Shown one piece after another: positions 60,967 through 64,000 of a DNA stretch of 64,000 nt. Numbering within the stretch: the stretch's first letter is position 1; every line of letters begins with the position of its first letter. A program made the position numbers and the translations under genes. The notes beneath the pieces were generated by a model. That model was not told the origin of the DNA, searched no databases, and worked only from the letters and a program-made list of their open reading frames with translations. The stretch is from positions 205,450-269,449 of the forward strand of contig NZ_JAODBU010000007.1 in NCBI RefSeq assembly GCF_025336545.1, read 5' to 3'. The stretch comes from Eubacterium_U album (lineage in GTDB: Bacteria; Bacillota; Clostridia; Lachnospirales; Lachnospiraceae).

Positions 60967-62925
60967 ATGAGAAAATTATCTAAGAAAATACTTTCTTTGT
61001 ATGCAAAGAAAGCAATTATTGGCTTAGCATCAGTTGCGATGGTTGCGACTATGTCGTTGAGTACAATAAATGTGTCACCGGTTAAGGGAGCGACAACTTC
61101 ATCAACGTTAGTATGGAGTGATGAATTTAATGGGAATTCTATTGACGCTTCAAAATGGGGATTTGAAATAGGAACAGGTTCAAATGGATGGGGAAATAAT
61201 GAACAACAGTACTATACCAATAGAACAGATAATGCATATGTTGCTGATGGAGCGTTACATATTAGAGCTAAAAAAGAAGCGTATGGTGGAAAAAATTATA
61301 CATCAGCAAGACTTAATACAAATGGAAAATTTACATTTACATATGGATATGTAGAAGCAAGACTTGCGCTTCCGTCTAGTCAGGGAATTTGGCCTGCATT
61401 TTGGATGTTGGGAGCAAATATTGGAAGTGTAGGTTGGCCATCGTGTGGTGAAATAGACATTATGGAAGCAATAAATGCAGAAAATAAAACATATGGTACA
61501 TGTCATTGGAATGCAAATGGACATGCAGAATATGGAAAACCAACTGGAAATTTTGATATAACACAGTATCATACATACGGTCTCCAGTGGGATAATCAGT
61601 ATATTAGATTTTTTGTAGATGGAAATAAATTCTATGAAATGTCAATAGCAAATAATGCAGGAGATACAGATGAATTCCACAAGCCATTTTATTTATTGCT
61701 TAATGTGGCTGTAGGTGGCAATTGGCCGGGATTTTCAATTGATGATAGTGCATTCCCACAGGAAATGAAAGTTGATTATGTTCGAGTATATCAGGACAAT
61801 CCTTCATTTGATAGTTCATCATCAAATAATGTAGATAAAAACAATGGTGGAAATAGTGGTAATACGGGAAGTACAGGAAATACAGGAAATACAGGAAATA
61901 CAGATACATCAAATACACCAGCTAGTGGAATGGGAATGAATTCGTCAGGAAACAATTCAGCTACAGCTTATGTAAATGATTCAAAATGGACAGATATTCA
62001 TTATTCAGTAAATAATGGTGCACAGCAGAATGTAAGAATGACACAATCAGGAAATAAGGCAACATATACTATTAATGGATTGAAATCAGGAGATAATGTT
62101 AGTTATTGGTTTACATATTGTAATACATCAGGATATGTAAAAGATACATCAAAATACACATATACACATAACAGCAGTGGCTCATCATCAGGAAGCAGTT
62201 CATCAGGAAGCAGTTCATCAGGAAATGTAAATTCAACATCAGGAGATGTATATATTTATCAGGATATTAATTATGGTGGAAATACAGCATCTTTAGGAGT
62301 TGGAAATTATACATTAAGCAGTCTTTTGGCAAAAGGATTTAAAAATGATGATTTGTCATCTATTAAAGTACCTTTTGGATACAAAGTTACATTATATGAT
62401 AATGATAATTTTGGTGGCAAATCAATGGTTGTCACATCAGACACTAATTGGATAGGCACAGCATTTAATGATAGAGTATCATCTATTAAAGTTGAAAAAG
62501 CAAGATATAAGATTGTTAATAAACATAGTGGACTTTGTCTTGATGTTGCAGGAGCAAATAAGGCAAGTGGTACAAATGTACAGCAGTGTGAGGCAAATGG
62601 AAATATAGCTCAGGAATGGGAGTTAGATTATAACAATGATGACTACACATATATTATTAAAAGTGCATTAACAGGAAAAGCTCTTGATATGGGCGGATGG
62701 TCACAGGATAATGGTGGTAATGCCATAATTTGGGATAATAATAAAACAGCTAATCAAAGATGGTATATTACTCAGGTTGATGGAGGATATGTATTCTTCA
62801 TTAACAAGCATAGCAATAAGTCATTAGAAGTTGGCGGATGGTCTACATCTAATGGTGGAAATGTTCAGCAGTGGGATTATAAGGCTCAAGCTAACCAGTT
62901 GTGGAAATTTGAAATGGTTAATTAG
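60967..62925 (+). CDS. Secreted modular GH16 beta-1,3-glucanase
   Basis: This 652-residue exported glycoside hydrolase has a signal peptide (cleavage near residue 42), GH16 domain (about 48-276) with EIDIME (nucleophile E162, D164, acid/base E167), Asn/Gly/Thr-rich linker (281-335), a CBM56-like beta module (about 335-401), Ser/Gly linker (402-425), beta/gamma-crystallin-like domain (about 427-510, two GVGNYTLSSL / FNDRVSSIKV units) and a ricin-B/CBM13 lectin domain (513-652) with repeated QxW-like motifs. The ExDxxE form with Met suggests laminarinase-type beta-1,3-glucan activity. Likely digests fungal, algal or cereal glucans. GGAGG precedes the ATG. No transporter or regulator gene is adjacent. 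Confidence 0.92.
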   Translation: MRKLSKKILSLYAKKAIIGLASVAMVATMSLSTINVSPVKGATTSSTLVWSDEFNGNSIDASKWGFEIGTGSNGWGNNEQQYYTNRTDNAYVADGALHIRAKKEAYGGKNYTSARLNTNGKFTFTYGYVEARLALPSSQGIWPAFWMLGANIGSVGWPSCGEIDIMEAINAENKTYGTCHWNANGHAEYGKPTGNFDITQYHTYGLQWDNQYIRFFVDGNKFYEMSIANNAGDTDEFHKPFYLLLNVAVGGNWPGFSIDDSAFPQEMKVDYVRVYQDNPSFDSSSSNNVDKNNGGNSGNTGSTGNTGNTGNTDTSNTPASGMGMNSSGNNSATAYVNDSKWTDIHYSVNNGAQQNVRMTQSGNKATYTINGLKSGDNVSYWFTYCNTSGYVKDTSKYTYTHNSSGSSSGSSSSGSSSSGNVNSTSGDVYIYQDINYGGNTASLGVGNYTLSSLLAKGFKNDDLSSIKVPFGYKVTLYDNDNFGGKSMVVTSDTNWIGTAFNDRVSSIKVEKARYKIVNKHSGLCLDVAGANKASGTNVQQCEANGNIAQEWELDYNNDDYTYIIKSALTGKALDMGGWSQDNGGNAIIWDNNKTANQRWYITQVDGGYVFFINKHSNKSLEVGGWSTSNGGNVQQWDYKAQANQLWKFEMVN

Positions 62926-62934
62926 GTTAAATTA

Positions 62935-62973
62935 AAAAAAGGCTCCGTTATTGAAAAATAATGGGGTCTTTTG
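62935..62973 (+). terminator. Terminator after the glucanase gene
   Basis: GGCTCCGTTATT pairs with AATAATGGGGTC (two wobbles), followed by TTTTG. Confidence 0.6.
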
Positions 62974-63040
62974 CACGATTTATAGCAAAAAAATATATAA
63001 AGAAACTCAATTTCCAGATATTTACAATGTGTTGGAATTA

Positions 63041-63068
63041 TTGACAAAAAATGCATATGTGATAATAT
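63041..63068 (+). promoter_or_regulatory. Promoter of the ilvN-ilvC operon
   Basis: TTGACA (63041-63046), 16-base spacer, TAATAT (63063-63068). Transcription would begin near 63075, which excludes the earlier in-frame ATG at 63072 as the ilvN start. Confidence 0.75.
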
Positions 63069-63104
63069 AAAATGAGTAAAATAAAAAGAAGGAGTTACTC
63101 AAAT

Positions 63105-63587
63105 ATGAATAAAAAAGTTTTATCAGTTTTGGTAGATAATACATCAGGTGTACTTAATAGAGTAGCTGGTTTGTTCAGCAGAAGAGGTTATAATATTGAT
63201 AGCTTAACTGTTGGAGTAACACAGGATCCTAGATATTCAAGAATGACAATTGTTGTAACAGGCGATGATGATATAATCGAACAGATTATTAAACAGATTG
63301 AAAAGCTTGTAGACGTAAATAAGGTTGAGGTACTTGAAGATAATAATTCAGTGTGCAGAGAATTGATTTTAACAAAAGTTAAGACAACACCTGAACAGAG
63401 ACAGCAGGTTATGGCAGTAGCTGATATCTTCAGAGCTAAGATTGTTGACGTTGGTATAGATTCACTTATTATTGAATTAACAGGAAATCAGAATAAATTA
63501 GATGCATTCTTGAATCTTTTAGCTGATTACGAAATTTTAGAACTTGTAAGAACAGGAATTACAGGTCTTGCAAGAGGAACAAAATAA
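63105..63587 (+). CDS. ilvN: Acetolactate synthase small subunit
   Basis: This 160-residue regulatory subunit has an N-terminal ACT domain (VLSVLVDNTSGVLNRVAGLFSRRGYNIDSLTVG, about 1-77) and the C-terminal domain with RELILTKV and GLARGTK. It stimulates the catalytic subunit and confers valine feedback. The catalytic gene ilvB is not in this window. AAGGAG lies about 10 bases before the ATG at 63105. ilvC follows after 87 bases. Confidence 0.95.
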   Translation: MNKKVLSVLVDNTSGVLNRVAGLFSRRGYNIDSLTVGVTQDPRYSRMTIVVTGDDDIIEQIIKQIEKLVDVNKVEVLEDNNSVCRELILTKVKTTPEQRQQVMAVADIFRAKIVDVGIDSLIIELTGNQNKLDAFLNLLADYEILELVRTGITGLARGTK

Positions 63588-63674
63588 TAAACAAAAATTA
63601 TATCTGTGATAAAGCAGATTGGTTTTTAGTTGCTTTATGCAACAAATAATACATATATTTACGGAGGCGTAACA

Positions 63675-64000
63675 ATGTCAGAAGCAAAAATTTATTATCA
63701 GGAAGATTGTAACCTTTCATTATTAGATGGAAAGACAATCGCAATCATCGGTTATGGTAGTCAGGGACATGCACATGCATTAAACTTAAAGGAATCAGGA
63801 TGCGATGTCATTATTGGTTTATATGAAGGAAGCAAGTCATGGGCTAAGGCTGAAAAGCAGGGATTTAAGGTATATACAGCGGCAGAAGCAGCAAAGAAAG
63901 CTGACATCATCATGATTCTTATTAATGATGAATTACAGGCTGATATGTACAAGAAAGACATCGAACCAAACCTTGAAGCAGGAAACATGCTTATGTTTGC
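63675..64000 (+). CDS. ilvC: Ketol-acid reductoisomerase, N-terminal part
   Basis: This frame encodes the first 108 residues (MSEAKIYYQEDCNLSLLDG, KTIAIIGYGSQGHAHALNLKESGCDVIIGL, ADIIMILINDELQADMY) of IlvC, which converts acetolactate to dihydroxyisovalerate in branched-chain amino acid synthesis. The GYGSQGHAHALNL Rossmann loop is the NADPH-binding signature. GGAGG lies 7 bases before the ATG. The gene runs beyond the window edge. Confidence 0.96.
   Translation, partial: MSEAKIYYQEDCNLSLLDGKTIAIIGYGSQGHAHALNLKESGCDVIIGLYEGSKSWAKAEKQGFKVYTAAEAAKKADIIMILINDELQADMYKKDIEPNLEAGNMLMF

Overview
The window is a low-GC, AT-rich bacterial chromosome segment. It carries strong GGAGG ribosome-binding sites, TTGACA/TATAAT promoters, T-box leaders, tRNA genes without encoded CCA, a ytfI/ytfJ-type sporulation pair, and gene orders shared with Bacillus (rpmB/yloU/yloV, infC-rpmI-rplT, cysE-cysS-mrnC-rlmB). 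Together with the 1,414-residue 2-hydroxyacyl-CoA dehydratase activase fusion and a split methionine synthase, this points to an anaerobic Clostridia member, most likely Lachnospiraceae. That assignment rests on protein style, not on a search. I see no phage, insertion sequence, CRISPR array or replication origin. The content is mainly core metabolism with a few accessory genes.

Layout. 1-5.2 kb: start of an unknown membrane protein (minus), a PAP2 phosphatase, a secreted fibronectin-III/M15 peptidase, a 176-bp palindromic element, and a YtrA-type GntR repressor with its ABC exporter behind a large inverted-repeat operator. 5.2-9.1 kb: an alanine-type T-box leader and alaA-like aminotransferase, a flavin reductase-like protein, a small (p)ppGpp synthetase and exonuclease III. 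9.1-12.2 kb (minus): a three-gene operon of membrane-anchored protein, ABC ATPase and permease. 12.5-15 kb: a Gfo/Idh oxidoreductase, tmRNA (minus) and a formate/nitrite-type channel (minus). 15.2-23.3 kb: a lipoprotein, an OmpR-type two-component system overlapping hisH, then hisF, a lipid kinase, ung and an ABC-F protein. 23.4-27.7 kb (minus): the giant activase. 27.9-34.8 kb: a rhomboid-like membrane protein, malQ, a diaminopimelate decarboxylase family enzyme, two unrecognised genes, DUF2953 and ytfJ. 34.9-39 kb: a 47-residue membrane peptide, metF, a detached MetH reactivation domain and metH. 39.1-43.9 kb: rpmB (minus), a branched palindrome, yloU, yloV/fakA, a DUF6106-like membrane protein and guaB. 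44.1-49.9 kb: an anchored FKBP/trigger-factor-like protein, a CAP-domain remnant, T-box-controlled thrS, a DUF1540 protein, and infC-rpmI-rplT behind an L20-type attenuator. 50-54 kb: a Gld-like ABC system with a DUF4340 protein. 54.2-60.7 kb: tRNA-Val, tRNA-Met, ispF, DUF2156, an acetyltransferase, cysE-cysS-mrnC-rlmB and tRNA-Thr (minus). 61-64 kb: a modular secreted GH16 glucanase, ilvN and the start of ilvC.

Much of the regulation can be read directly: two tRNA-sensing T-boxes whose UGGN bulges fit the expected discriminator bases, mutually exclusive hairpins upstream of an ATT-initiated infC, a 17-bp perfect inverted repeat around the GntR promoter, a thrS promoter inside a near-perfect palindrome, and 12-bp direct repeats 42 bp apart at the glucanase promoter. 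I found no convincing wholly new system. The best leads are the two large palindromic elements, the glucanase control region, the rhomboid-like protein without a catalytic dyad, and the unrecognised gene pair at 31.7-33.4 kb.
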